DNA of 64,000 bases from Streptomyces sp. NBC_00306. Lineage in GTDB: Bacteria > Actinomycetota > Actinomycetes > Streptomycetales > Streptomycetaceae. The notes under the pieces are model-generated. The model saw only the letters and a program-made list of their open reading frames with translations. It had not been told where the DNA came from and ran no database searches. Each line of letters starts with the position of its first letter. The first letter of the stretch is position 1. Location: the NCBI RefSeq assembly GCF_036169555.1, contig NZ_CP108032.1:868001-932000 (forward strand), given 5' to 3'. Shown in pieces: positions 40,101 through 48,098 of the stretch. A program made the translations under genes and the position numbers.

Positions 40101-40196
40101 GTCCAGCGGAACGGACCGGGGGTGGACGGCAGGGCGTATGCGTTCGTCGAGGACCCTCCTGAGGCGGGATTCGACGAGGCTGCGGTCGTCATGCAT
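37149..40196 (-). CDS. GH38 alpha-mannosidase (locus 2)
   Basis: A 1015-aa cytoplasmic zinc alpha-mannosidase paralogous to the locus-1 enzyme over its full length. Key motifs are intact: VGHAHIDSAWLWP (near 260), WLPDTFGFAAGLPQ with the predicted nucleophile Asp (near 370) and HQFHDILPGSSIAWVHREA. It would remove alpha-mannose from imported N-glycan oligosaccharides. Near residue 855 it carries an acidic DTDTDTDS insert coded by a hexanucleotide repeat, absent in the paralog. The ATG at 40196 follows the GH85 stop by about 30 bp. It is the last gene of the minus-strand importer operon. Confidence 0.93.
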   Translation of the reverse strand: MHDDRSLVESRLRRVLDERIRPAVHPRSVPLDIAVWNAPGEPVPVAEGLAAEPVPIKAGDMWGAPWGTSWFRVTGTVPQEWAGRTVEALLDLGFDENMPGFQCEGLVYRADGTPVKGLNPRNQWVRIGAPVQGGEEVLLHIEAASNPVILDYHPFLPTQLGDKETAGSEPQYRLARMDLAVFDETVWNLVLDLEVLGELMQELSADSQRRHAILRAVGRALDAVDLQDVNGTAAEARACLEEVLSTPAEPSAHRISAVGHAHIDSAWLWPLRETVRKVARTTSNMTALLEDEPDFVFAMSQAQQFAWIKEHRPEVYAKVKAAVADGRFVPAGGMWVESDTNMPGSEAMARQFVHGKRFFLDEFGIENDEAWLPDTFGFAAGLPQIIKAAGSKWLLTQKISWSQTNKFPHHTFQWEGIDGTRIFTHFPPVDTYNCSMKGSEIAHAARNFKDKGVAHHSLAPTGWGDGGGGTTREMVAKAARLRSLEGSATVSWERPAEFFAKAEAEYPQAPVWVGELYLELHRATLTSQAKTKQGNRRSEHLLREAELWAATAAVRTGFPYPYEELDRLWKTVLLHQFHDILPGSSIAWVHREAARTYATVADELNGIIDAAQRALAGDPASGTRLVFNGAPHERHGVPAGGASAPTDGGGASLTPREDGGFVLHNGLLEVEIDGRGLVVSAYDSGAERETVAPGTAAGLLQIHPDFPNMWDAWDVDEFYRNTVTDLTGADEVTAVTSENAAAVRVVRSFGDSKVTQVLTLPAGAKRLDIETEVDWHETEKFLKMSFPLDIHAERYASETQFGHFHRATHTNTSWEAAKFEACNHRFVHLEEPGWGVAVVNDSTYGHDVTRTVRDTDTDTDSGTTTTLRVSLLRAPRFPDPETDQGVHRFRHALVPGAQIADAVREGFRINLPERTVTGEGAVAPLVTVDQDGVVVSAVKLADDGSGDVIVRLYESRGGRVRVRLATEFEALGAVTTDLLERPLAGVPQPELTDGAVRLSLRPFELVTLRLARPQD
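37613..37638. repeat. TGTCGG-type hexanucleotide repeat inside the GH38 gene
   Basis: Consecutive TGTCGG-like units (with one TGTCTG variant) encode Asp-Thr dipeptides in frame. The related gene at 13471-16515 has TTREDGG at this point with no repeat. Confidence 0.75.
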
Positions 40197-40226
40197 GTGG
40201 GGTGGCTCCGAGGGTTGCGGTGGTGG

Positions 40227-42242
40227 TTACCAGGGGTGGGTGGCGGTCACGGGAGTCGACGCGGTGTAGAGCTCCCCCACGGCGCGCAGTTCGAACCGCG
40301 CCGCACTCTCGCCCTGTTCGGGCCGCAGGCCCGGGACGAAGTAGGCCCGCTGACAGGTGGCGCCGAGGAAGCGCCGTGTCCCGTCCGGCAGTACCCGGTG
40401 GAGGGTGTGGTGGCGTACGGCGCCGGGGGCGGGCTGCCAGGCGAAGCGCAGATCGCCACCCGCCGCTGCGGTGATCCGCAGACCGGCGGGGGCGGACGGG
40501 TTCTGTGCCGCCTTGTCGCGTACGGCCAGGGAGCCGAGGCGCCAGGTCACCGGGCCTCCGGTGCCGGTCAGCCGGACACCCAGCGCGCGGACCGTCCCGG
40601 ACAGACCGGTCAGCCGCACGGTGGTGGTCGTCCAGCCGCGGCCCGGGGCGGCGAGCGGCACATAGGTGTACGGATGCGGCTGTCCGGGTCCGGCGGGCTC
40701 GGCCGTGGCGAGGGCCAGTTCGACGGTGACCCCGGCGCTCTCGCTGCGGTGGACGAGTTCGACGACGGTGTCGGCGGTGAGTGGCAGCCGGCACGCGTAC
40801 AGGTCGAGGGTGGTGGGAGCGGTGAGGGTGCCGCCGACGAGGAGGCTGCTGCCGCCGTGCCAGGCGTCGCCGAAGTCGTAGGCCACCGTGGGCCGTTGAC
40901 CTGTGGTGCGCACGACCCACTGGCGCGAGGGCATGCGGTCCTGGACTCCGAGGTGGTTCCACGGCGCGTCGGACGTCACCTTGCCCCTCTCGTACCAGCG
41001 CAGTCCGTGGCCGGTGTTGAAGACGGTCGCGAACGGCAGGGTGTCGACGGTGGAGCGGTCGGCGACGGCGAGCGCCGGGGCCCGCCAGGGGTCCCCGGGT
41101 GCCGGCCGCGACGGGTCGAGGGACTGCCCGCTCCAGAACCGGTCGTCGGCGGCGTGGAACTGTGCGGGGGTGCGGCCCGCGGGCAGGTGGTTGCGGGTCC
41201 ACTCCGGCCGGTAGAAGCCCAGCGAGACGACGTCCGGTGTGTTCACCGGGATGATGGCGTCCCAGTCGACGGACCGGTTCCAGCCGTTCGCCTCGACGTC
41301 GACACCGGCCCACAACGCGTAGCGGCTGCGGCCCAGTTGTTCGGCGGTGCGACCCGAGGCGGCCAGCGTGGAGCGCGACCAGCGGAAGTCCACGAACATG
41401 GAGTCGGCCGCCTGGAAGAAGGGCCTGTTGCGGTCGTTCAGCGCCCCCTGCCAGCTGACCGATCCGCTCACGGTCATCGAGTCGTACCAGCACACCCGCA
41501 GGCCCTTCGGCCTGCCGAGCGCGGTGAGTTCCTTCAGGAAGCCGGTCATGTCGGCGGCGAGCTCCGCGTCCCCGCCACCGGTCTCGGCGTTGATGAACCA
41601 GCCGTCGAAGCCGTACGCCGCCGCGACCGCGACGAGGCGCTCCGCGAGCGGGAAGCGGCCGAAGGAGTCCTTCTGGACCAGGTCCCGGGTCCAGCGCAGA
41701 TCCCCGCCGTAGGCGACGGGCGGGAGGAACACGCTGCCGAGCACGGGGACACCGTGGCGGTGTGCGGCGTCCACGACGGGCGCGTTGGGCGCGAGGACCA
41801 GGCCCTCGCCGGACGAGCCGCCCCAGAAGACGAGTTCGTCGAGGTAGGACCAGTGGGTCAGGGCGTAGTGGTCGGCGGTGGCGGAGCCCTGGGAGGGGTT
41901 GCCGGCGGTGGGGGCGAAGGAGACCAGGGACTGGATGCGCGCCTGGCCGGCGCGGGCCGTGGTGTTCACCGGGACCGGCGTGAAGCGCCTCGCCAGGGGC
42001 ACGGTCGCGGAGTTGAACGCCAGATCCGCGTCGTCCTCGGCGCGCCAGGCCTTGAGGCTGCGCCAGGTGATGCCGGGGCCGGGGGTCCCGGCGGGAAAGG
42101 AGTCCGGGTACCAGTAGGCGGCGTACGGCGCGCCGGAGGCGGCCCTGGTCGCGGCGGAGGCCGCACCGGGCAGGACCGCCGGCGCCACGGCCGCGGCGGC
42201 GGAGGCCAGGAGGAGGGTTCGTCTGCTGAGGTGGGGGGTCAT
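40227..42242 (-). CDS. Secreted GH85 endo-beta-N-acetylglucosaminidase
   Basis: A 671-aa ENGase predicted to cut between the two core GlcNAc residues of N-glycans. A Tat signal, SRRTLLLASAAAAVAPAVLP with AASA cleavage near residue 30, shows export. The catalytic barrel (about 40-380) holds N218 and E220 in GFDGWFINAETGG, the Asn and acid/base Glu of the substrate-assisted mechanism. Beta-sandwich and Fn3-like C-terminal domains follow (about 480-671). It is encoded between the GH5 beta-mannosidase and GH38 genes, so oligosaccharides it releases would be imported and finished in the cytoplasm. Confidence 0.92.
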   Translation of the reverse strand: MTPHLSRRTLLLASAAAAVAPAVLPGAASAATRAASGAPYAAYWYPDSFPAGTPGPGITWRSLKAWRAEDDADLAFNSATVPLARRFTPVPVNTTARAGQARIQSLVSFAPTAGNPSQGSATADHYALTHWSYLDELVFWGGSSGEGLVLAPNAPVVDAAHRHGVPVLGSVFLPPVAYGGDLRWTRDLVQKDSFGRFPLAERLVAVAAAYGFDGWFINAETGGGDAELAADMTGFLKELTALGRPKGLRVCWYDSMTVSGSVSWQGALNDRNRPFFQAADSMFVDFRWSRSTLAASGRTAEQLGRSRYALWAGVDVEANGWNRSVDWDAIIPVNTPDVVSLGFYRPEWTRNHLPAGRTPAQFHAADDRFWSGQSLDPSRPAPGDPWRAPALAVADRSTVDTLPFATVFNTGHGLRWYERGKVTSDAPWNHLGVQDRMPSRQWVVRTTGQRPTVAYDFGDAWHGGSSLLVGGTLTAPTTLDLYACRLPLTADTVVELVHRSESAGVTVELALATAEPAGPGQPHPYTYVPLAAPGRGWTTTTVRLTGLSGTVRALGVRLTGTGGPVTWRLGSLAVRDKAAQNPSAPAGLRITAAAGGDLRFAWQPAPGAVRHHTLHRVLPDGTRRFLGATCQRAYFVPGLRPEQGESAARFELRAVGELYTASTPVTATHPW

Positions 42243-42299
42243 GGTGTGCTCCGTGTCGTTGGGGGACGGCTTACGGTGCTGTGGTGGTGGCGGACCGGG

Positions 42300-43556
42300 T
42301 CATGAGCCGGCCTGTTCGGGGGTGACGACTTCGGTGATGCCGCGCGCGGCGAGATGGTCCCTGTCGTCGCTGCGGCTCGCGAGAACGGTGGTGGGGCGCG
42401 CACCCTGGGCGGTCAGCCGGGCGAACGCCTCGAACACGGCGCCGCCGGGTGCGCAGACGGAGCGCCGGGGCGCGGTCTCGTCGTCACCCGCGTCGACGAC
42501 GAGGGCGAGGGTCCGCGGCTCGGGCGGCTTCTTCCGGTCGCGTCGTTCCTCGACGATCCGCGCGATGGCCTGTCCGGCGGGCTTGACCTCCCGGTCGTTG
42601 GTCAACAAACCGAGGCTGTACTCGAGTTCGGGGAAGTCGGCGAGCGAACGCGACACGTCGTGGGAGCACCACCAGGTCACGCCCCAGACGTCCGGGCAGT
42701 CCAGCGCGTTCGCCACGGTGGCCTCCGTGAAGGCGGCGGCGTCGGCGGCGGGGACGAGGGGGGCGGGCGCGCCGACCTCCTGGAGCCAGACGGGGCGGTC
42801 CGGGGACGGTGCCCACGCCTTGGAGAGTTCGATCATGTAGGCGGCGTGGTGCTCGGTGGCGGTGCCGGTGGGGCCGTGGCGCTGTGCCGTGCCGTTGAAG
42901 ACCCAGGAGTGCACGGCGGTCATGGCGCCGAGGCGGGCGGAGTGTGCGGGGGTGAACGGGTGGTCGTCGCGGTACCAGGCCGCGTCGTACTCGGCGTGCA
43001 GATGGAGCCTGCCGGGTGCGCCCGCCTCGCACGCGTCCAGCAGCCGGGCGAGCCAACTGCCCGCCTCCGCCGATGAGATGCGGTCGGGGTCGGGGTGCGG
43101 CCCGCCGGAGAACTGGTTGATCTCGTTGCCGATGGTCATGCCGATGAAGTTCGGCCGGTCGGCGAGTGCGGCCGCGAGGGTGCGCAGGTACTCCGCCTGC
43201 CCCGAGACGACGTCCGGATCGGTGAAGATGTTGCGCCGGTGCCAGGTCTGGGTCCAGGCGGGCAGGAAGTCGAAGCTCGACAGATGGCCCTGGAGTCCGT
43301 CCACGTTGACGTCGAGCCCGCGCTCGGCCGCCGCGTCGGCGAGCTGGACGAGCTGCTCGACGGCGCGCGGGCGGATCAGCGTGCGGTTGGGCTGGAACAG
43401 CGGCCAGAGCGGGAAGACGCGGATGTGGTCCAGGCCGAGGCCGGCGATGGAGTCGAGATCGGCGCGCACGGCGTCGAGGTCGAAGTCCAGCCAGTGGTGG
43501 AACCAGCCCTGGCTGGGCGTGTAGTTGGCGCCGAAGCGCGGCACGGAAGAGCTCAT
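42300..43556 (-). CDS. GH5 family beta-mannosidase (GH5_18-like)
   Basis: A 418-aa cytoplasmic (no signal peptide) TIM-barrel glycosidase. It begins RFGANYTPSQGWFHHW. The acid/base is E145 in TIGNEINQF and the nucleophile is E260 in PVWLQEVGAP. Subfamily GH5_18 enzymes of actinobacteria cleave the Man-beta-1,4-GlcNAc core disaccharide of N-glycans. The GH85, GH38 and ABC neighbours fit that role well. Subfamily assignment is from memory of motifs and context. Start is ATG at 43556. The gene lies about 50 bp downstream of the permease pair. Confidence 0.85.
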   Translation of the reverse strand: MSSSVPRFGANYTPSQGWFHHWLDFDLDAVRADLDSIAGLGLDHIRVFPLWPLFQPNRTLIRPRAVEQLVQLADAAAERGLDVNVDGLQGHLSSFDFLPAWTQTWHRRNIFTDPDVVSGQAEYLRTLAAALADRPNFIGMTIGNEINQFSGGPHPDPDRISSAEAGSWLARLLDACEAGAPGRLHLHAEYDAAWYRDDHPFTPAHSARLGAMTAVHSWVFNGTAQRHGPTGTATEHHAAYMIELSKAWAPSPDRPVWLQEVGAPAPLVPAADAAAFTEATVANALDCPDVWGVTWWCSHDVSRSLADFPELEYSLGLLTNDREVKPAGQAIARIVEERRDRKKPPEPRTLALVVDAGDDETAPRRSVCAPGGAVFEAFARLTAQGARPTTVLASRSDDRDHLAARGITEVVTPEQAGS

Positions 43557-43608
43557 ACGGGAGAGGTGTCCTCGTTCTGTGGTGCGACGGCGATGGGGGG
43601 CCGGGCGG

Positions 43609-44469
43609 TCAGCCCTTGACGGCCCCCTCACCGACACCGCGGAAGAAGAAGCGCTGCAGACAGGCGAAAAGGATGATCAGGGGCAGCACGGCGATGATCG
43701 TTCCGGCGGCGACGAGGCGTTCGTCGTTGGCGAAGGTGCCGTGCAGATAGTTCAGGCCGATGGTGAGCGTGAAGTTCTGCGGATCGCTCAGGACGATGAG
43801 CGGCCACAGGAAGTCGTCCCAGGCGCCCATGAAGGAGAAGATCGCGACCACGGCGAGGGTGCCCTTGACCGAGGGCAGGGCGATACGCAGGAATCGCTGC
43901 CACACGTTCGCGCCGTCGACGTAGGCCGCCTCCTCCACCTCCTGCGGGAGGCCCAGGAAGGCGTTGCGCATCAGCAGGACGTTGAGCGCTCCGATGCAGC
44001 CCGGCAACAGGACGGCGACCAGGGTGTTGTTCAGCCCGAGGTCCCGCATGGTGGTGAACTGGGCGATGATGATGCCCTCGACGGGGACGAGCATCGCGAG
44101 GACGAAGGCGAGCGTCGCGGCCCGGCGTCCGCGGTAGCGCATCCGGGCGAGCGCGTAGCCCGCGAGTGCCGCGCCGACGCAGTTGGTGACCACGTTGGTC
44201 GCTGCGACCTTCAGGGAGTTGAGCGCGTAGTCCCACACCGGGATGGTGTTGGCGACGCGTGTGTAGTTGTCGAGGGTCGGGTCGCTGGGGAAGAACTTCG
44301 GCGGGGAACTGAAGATGTCCTCGTGCGGTCCCTTGAGCGAGGTGGACAACTGCCACAGGAAGGGCCCGACGGTCAGGGCCAGTACGGCGAGCAGCAGGAG
44401 GTAGCGCAGCACGAGCTGCCAGCCCGGGATCCGCCGGCCTTCGGCGTCCGTCACGCTGATCGCTTTCAC
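43609..44469 (-). CDS. Sugar ABC transporter permease, MalG type (locus 2)
   Basis: A 286-aa CUT1 permease with six membrane segments. The EAA loop is EVEEAAYVDGANVWQRF near residue 190. The GTG at 44469 overlaps the preceding permease stop by four bases (GTGA), fixing the start. No ATPase is encoded nearby, as usual for MsiK-dependent importers. It probably transports N-glycan-derived oligosaccharides. Confidence 0.9.
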   Translation of the reverse strand: MKAISVTDAEGRRIPGWQLVLRYLLLLAVLALTVGPFLWQLSTSLKGPHEDIFSSPPKFFPSDPTLDNYTRVANTIPVWDYALNSLKVAATNVVTNCVGAALAGYALARMRYRGRRAATLAFVLAMLVPVEGIIIAQFTTMRDLGLNNTLVAVLLPGCIGALNVLLMRNAFLGLPQEVEEAAYVDGANVWQRFLRIALPSVKGTLAVVAIFSFMGAWDDFLWPLIVLSDPQNFTLTIGLNYLHGTFANDERLVAAGTIIAVLPLIILFACLQRFFFRGVGEGAVKG

Positions 44470-45434
44470 GCGTCCTCCCGGCGGTCGGCGCGGAGCACGA
44501 GCAGCATCAGGGCGACGGTGACGACGAAGACGACCACCGAGATGGCGGAGGCGTAGCCGACGCGTCCGGACAGTCCGGTGCCGACGCGCTGGACGAGCAT
44601 CACGAGTGTGGTGTCCTCGCCCGCGGGCCCTCCGCTGGGGCCGGCCATCAGATAGACCTCGGAGAAGACCTTGAAGGCGGCGACCGAGGAGAGGGCTCCG
44701 ACGAGGACCATGGTGGAGCGGACGGCGGGGACGGTGACGGTGACGAAGCGCCGGACGGGGCCCGCCCCGTCGACCGCCGCGGCCTCGTGGAGTTCGCGGG
44801 GCACGTTCGCCAGCGCGGCCAGATAAATGATCATGTAGTAGCCGAGGCCCTTCCAGACCGTCACCGCCATGGCGCTGCCGAGCAGCAGCCACTGGTCGCT
44901 GAGGAAGCCGACCTTGCCGACGCCCACCGCCTCCAGGACGGCGTTGATCAGCCCGCGGTCGTCCAGCATCCACACCCAGATCAGACCGACGACCACGATG
45001 GAGGCGACCACCGGTGTGTAGAAGGCCGACCGGAAGAAGGTGATACCGGGGATGTGGCGCTGCACAAGCATCGCGAGCAGCAGAGGCAGGATCACCAGCG
45101 CGGGCACCACGCCGAGGACGTACAGGGTGCTGTTGCGCAGTCCGATCCAGAACATGTCGTCGTGGAGGAGTTCCTCGAAGTTGGCGAGGCCCACGAACTG
45201 TCCGGGGATCAGGGTGCGGCGGTCGGTGAAGGCGTTCACCAGCGTGCTGATGAAGGGATACAGGCTGAAGGCCCCGACGATCAGCAGACCGGGTAGGGCG
45301 AACAGCCAGGGGCTGGTCGGCAGTTGGCGCCTGATCGGGCTGCCGGGGCGGCGGCCGCCGGAGCGGGCCGCCCTCTTCGGCTCGACGCGCTCCGGCGGGC
45401 TCGCCGCGGCGGAGGAAACGGTGGAGGTGGTCAT
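44466..45434 (-). CDS. Sugar ABC transporter permease, MalF type (locus 2)
   Basis: A 322-aa CUT1 permease. A polar N-terminus rich in Ser, Pro and Arg (1-42) precedes six membrane segments, and ELHEAAAVDGAGPVRRF is the EAA loop near residue 210. It lies 12 bp after the binding-protein gene and is coupled to the MalG-type permease. A near-palindromic operator-like sequence sits just upstream, in the end of the binding-protein gene. Confidence 0.9.
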   Translation of the reverse strand: MTTSTVSSAAASPPERVEPKRAARSGGRRPGSPIRRQLPTSPWLFALPGLLIVGAFSLYPFISTLVNAFTDRRTLIPGQFVGLANFEELLHDDMFWIGLRNSTLYVLGVVPALVILPLLLAMLVQRHIPGITFFRSAFYTPVVASIVVVGLIWVWMLDDRGLINAVLEAVGVGKVGFLSDQWLLLGSAMAVTVWKGLGYYMIIYLAALANVPRELHEAAAVDGAGPVRRFVTVTVPAVRSTMVLVGALSSVAAFKVFSEVYLMAGPSGGPAGEDTTLVMLVQRVGTGLSGRVGYASAISVVVFVVTVALMLLVLRADRREDA

Positions 45435-45446
45435 CGCGGTTCCGGC

Positions 45447-46736
45447 TCAGCTCTGCTTGAGCAGCCGGTCGCAGGCCTTGACAGCGTTGTCAAGCGCTTC
45501 CTCGGGGCTCTCCTTGCCCTGGAGCGCCCGCGCCACCGCGTTGCGCAGCTCGGTCTTCATCTGCTCGCTGAACAGCACCGGTGTGTAATTGACGGCCGTC
45601 TTCAGGGACTTGGCGGCCGCGACCCGGACGCGGGTCTCGTCGCTGCCGTCCTCCTTGGTGAAGTACGGGTCGTCCAGGGAGCCCGCGGTGCTCGGGAAGA
45701 TGGCGACCTTCTTGGCGAACTCCATCTGGCGGGTCGCGTCGGTCACGAAGTGCGCGAAGGCGACGGCGGCGGGCTTCTGCTGCGACCGGGAGTTCACCAT
45801 CACGCCCATGACGTACATGTTGGCGTGTCCGGTGCTGCTGACCTGGTCGGTGATCCCGATGTTCTTGTACAGGCCGGGCGCCTGCTTCTTGAAGTTCCCG
45901 AGGTCCAGTGCGCTGCCCGGGTTCATGGCCACCGACTCGGTCAGGAACTTGTGGCCCGCGGACTCGGGCGTGGCCGTGAGTGCCTGCGGATCCAGCGCCT
46001 TGGCGTCGTACAACTCCTTGTACTTGGTGAGGAGTTCGACGCCCTTCGCGTCGTTGAAGGCGAAGCCGGTGCCCTCCTTGTTCATCAGCGGGACGTCATA
46101 GCGGCCGAAGTCCTCGATGGTGGGCACATTGGCCAGGGTGGCGATCTTCCCCTTGCTCTTCTGGGCCAGCTGGAGCCCGGCGGCGAAGACCTGGTCGTAC
46201 GTCTTCGGCGGCTGCGCGGCGTCGAGCCCCGCCTCGGTGAGGAGCCGCTTGTTGTAGAAGAGCGGGCCGGTGTTGAGGTACCAGGGGAAGGCGAAGGTGC
46301 CCTCCATGCCGGGTATCCGATGGCTCTGCCAGGCGCCTTCCAGATACTCCTTGCGGTACTGGGAGGCGGCCTTGTCCAGATCGAGGGCGAGCCCGGCCTT
46401 GGCGAGCGGGGCGACCAGGTCCGGCGAGACGTTGACGACGTCGGGCAGGGTGCCTCCGGCCGCATCCGCGCTGATCTTGTCGGCGTAGCCCTCGGCCGGC
46501 CGGTCGACCCACTTCACGTCGGTACCGGGGTGCTGCTTCTCGAAGTCGGCGATCAGGCCGTTGAAGTAGTCCTTGAAGTTGGCCTGGAGGTTCCAGGTCT
46601 GGAAGGTGATCCGGCCCTCGACCTTGCCGGAGGCGTCGGACGAACCGGTGTCCGATGCGCCGCCGCAGGCACTCAGCGGCAGGACGACGGCGATGACGGC
46701 GGCGGCAGCGGCGAATGCCCTGCGGTTGATGCGCAC
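45447..46736 (-). CDS. Sugar ABC transporter substrate-binding lipoprotein (locus 2)
   Basis: A 429-aa family 1 solute-binding protein. A Sec lipoprotein signal, VRINRRAFAAAAAVIAVVLP, is followed by the lipobox LSAC near residue 24. The mature protein has ITFQTWNLQANFKDYF and the ligand-side FPWYLNTGPLFYNKRLL typical of oligosaccharide binders. The GTG at 46736 has AAAGGAG nine bases upstream and is clearly the start; longer in-frame versions would misplace the signal peptide. It heads the minus-strand operon and is divergent from lacI. Confidence 0.9.
   Translation of the reverse strand: MRINRRAFAAAAAVIAVVLPLSACGGASDTGSSDASGKVEGRITFQTWNLQANFKDYFNGLIADFEKQHPGTDVKWVDRPAEGYADKISADAAGGTLPDVVNVSPDLVAPLAKAGLALDLDKAASQYRKEYLEGAWQSHRIPGMEGTFAFPWYLNTGPLFYNKRLLTEAGLDAAQPPKTYDQVFAAGLQLAQKSKGKIATLANVPTIEDFGRYDVPLMNKEGTGFAFNDAKGVELLTKYKELYDAKALDPQALTATPESAGHKFLTESVAMNPGSALDLGNFKKQAPGLYKNIGITDQVSSTGHANMYVMGVMVNSRSQQKPAAVAFAHFVTDATRQMEFAKKVAIFPSTAGSLDDPYFTKEDGSDETRVRVAAAKSLKTAVNYTPVLFSEQMKTELRNAVARALQGKESPEEALDNAVKACDRLLKQS
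45478..45493. promoter_or_regulatory. Operator-like palindrome within the 3' end of the binding-protein gene
   Basis: TTGACAGCGTTGTCAA has 6-bp arms. Its core GACAGCGTTGTC differs by one base from the GACAACGTTGTC operator near the GH92 gene. It lies about 45 bp upstream of the permease start. It could be an internal operator or chance. Confidence 0.35.
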
Positions 46737-46854
46737 GGTGAACGGCTCCTTTGCTCGGACCAGACGTGCGGATGCCGGAGCTGCGGCCACCGGCTGTTTC
46801 ACTGCGACCAGACCCTGCAAGTGAACTGGTCGTGAAGTCAAGACATTCGCGCCA

Positions 46855-46880
46855 ACTAATGCGTTTCACTCTGCATTAGT
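46855..46880. promoter_or_regulatory. Inverted repeat in the binding-protein/lacI divergent region
   Basis: ACTAATGC (46855-46862) and GCATTAGT (46873-46880) form 8-bp perfect arms with a 10-bp spacer, upstream of the binding-protein gene. It may be a further regulator site for the importer operon. Confidence 0.45.
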
Positions 46881-46920
46881 CCAGGTCAGAGCCGGGTGAG
46901 CAAGCACTTGCGCGGATCAA

Positions 46921-46958
46921 CTAAAGCGCTTTAGGGTATGCGTGCTCAAGCGCTTTAG
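46921..46958. promoter_or_regulatory. Tandem LacI operators upstream of lacI
   Basis: CTAAAGCGCTTTAG (46921-46934) is a perfect 14-bp palindrome with central CG. CTCAAGCGCTTTAG (46945-46958) is a one-mismatch second copy. Their centres are 24 bp apart. They directly precede the LacI gene and probably mediate autoregulation and control of the divergent importer operon. Confidence 0.75.
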
Positions 46959-46981
46959 TACGCAGGGTGAAAGGGGCCCCA

Positions 46982-48061
46982 GTGGCAGCGGAAACACCGC
47001 CGGGGGCGGCGGGTCCACCCTCCAGGCGGGCACCGGTACGCCGCCCCACGATGAAGGACATCGCCCGCCGTGCCGGTGTGTCGGAGAGCGCCGTGTCCTT
47101 CGCGCTGAACGACCGGCCGGGGGTCTCGGAGATCACCCGCGACCGGGTGCGCCGGGTCGCCGAGCAGCTGGGCTGGCGACCGAGCACGGCCGCCCGTGCC
47201 CTGTCCGGCGAAGGTGCGGCGACGGTCGGGCTCGTCGTGGCACGGCCCGCGACGACGCTCGGCGTGGACTCCTTCTTCCTCCAGTTGATCTCCGGCATCC
47301 AGGAAGTGCTGGCGGAGCGTCACCTCGGCCTGCTGTTCCAGGTGGTGGAGGACGTGGCGGACGAGTGCGCCGTCTATCGCCGCTGGTGGGCCGAGCACCG
47401 CGTGGACGGTGTGCTGGTGGTGGATCCGCGGACGGACGACCCGCGTCCGGCGCTGCTGGACGAACTGGGACTGCCCGGGGTCGTCATCGGCGGGCTGCCC
47501 GACGGACACCCGAATCTCTCCCAGGTGCGGGCCGACGACACCGGCGCCATGGCGGTGATCGTCGGCCGGCTGCACGAGCTCGGCCACCGGCGGATCGTGC
47601 ACATCGCGGGTCTGTCCTCGCTCGCCCACACCGACCGGCGCATCCGCTCGCTGCGTGTGGAGGCCGAGCGGCGCCATCTCGCCGAGGCCCGTTCGGTGAC
47701 CACCGACTACTCCGACACCGAAGGTGCCGCGGTGACCCGGCGGGTGCTGACGGGCGAGGCGCCGCCCACCGCCCTCGTCTACGACAACGACGTGATGGCC
47801 GCCGCGGGCGCCGCCGTGACGATCGGCCTCGGACTCAACGTCCCCGGCGACGTCTCGATCGTCTCGTGGGAGGACTCCGTGCTGTGCCGGATGGCCCATC
47901 CCTGGCTGACCGCGCTGTCCCGGGACACGGTCGCCTTCGGACGGCTCGCCGCCGAGGAACTGACGGCCCTGCTGGACGGTGGCGCGGCACGGACGGTGGG
48001 GGTACCGCTCCCCCGGCTCCTCGAACGGGAGAGCACGGCGACCGCGCCGGGCGCGGGCTGA
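46982..48061 (+). CDS. LacI-family transcriptional regulator
   Basis: A 359-aa repressor. The LacI helix-turn-helix starts TMKDIARRAGVSESAVSFALN (about 23-43), with hinge helix SGEGAATVGLVV. A periplasmic-binding-protein-like effector domain (about 75-340) includes TALVYDNDVMAAAGA and DVSIVSWEDS. It is the only LacI protein in the window and probably responds to an N-glycan-derived sugar. I prefer the GTG at 46982 (AAAGGGG five bases upstream) over the GTG at 46967. It is divergent from the importer operon and preceded by two palindromic operators. Confidence 0.9.
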   Translation: MAAETPPGAAGPPSRRAPVRRPTMKDIARRAGVSESAVSFALNDRPGVSEITRDRVRRVAEQLGWRPSTAARALSGEGAATVGLVVARPATTLGVDSFFLQLISGIQEVLAERHLGLLFQVVEDVADECAVYRRWWAEHRVDGVLVVDPRTDDPRPALLDELGLPGVVIGGLPDGHPNLSQVRADDTGAMAVIVGRLHELGHRRIVHIAGLSSLAHTDRRIRSLRVEAERRHLAEARSVTTDYSDTEGAAVTRRVLTGEAPPTALVYDNDVMAAAGAAVTIGLGLNVPGDVSIVSWEDSVLCRMAHPWLTALSRDTVAFGRLAAEELTALLDGGAARTVGVPLPRLLERESTATAPGAG

Positions 48062-48098
48062 GACCTCTAGCGCGGAAGGTGACCCGGCCGGCGGGTCG

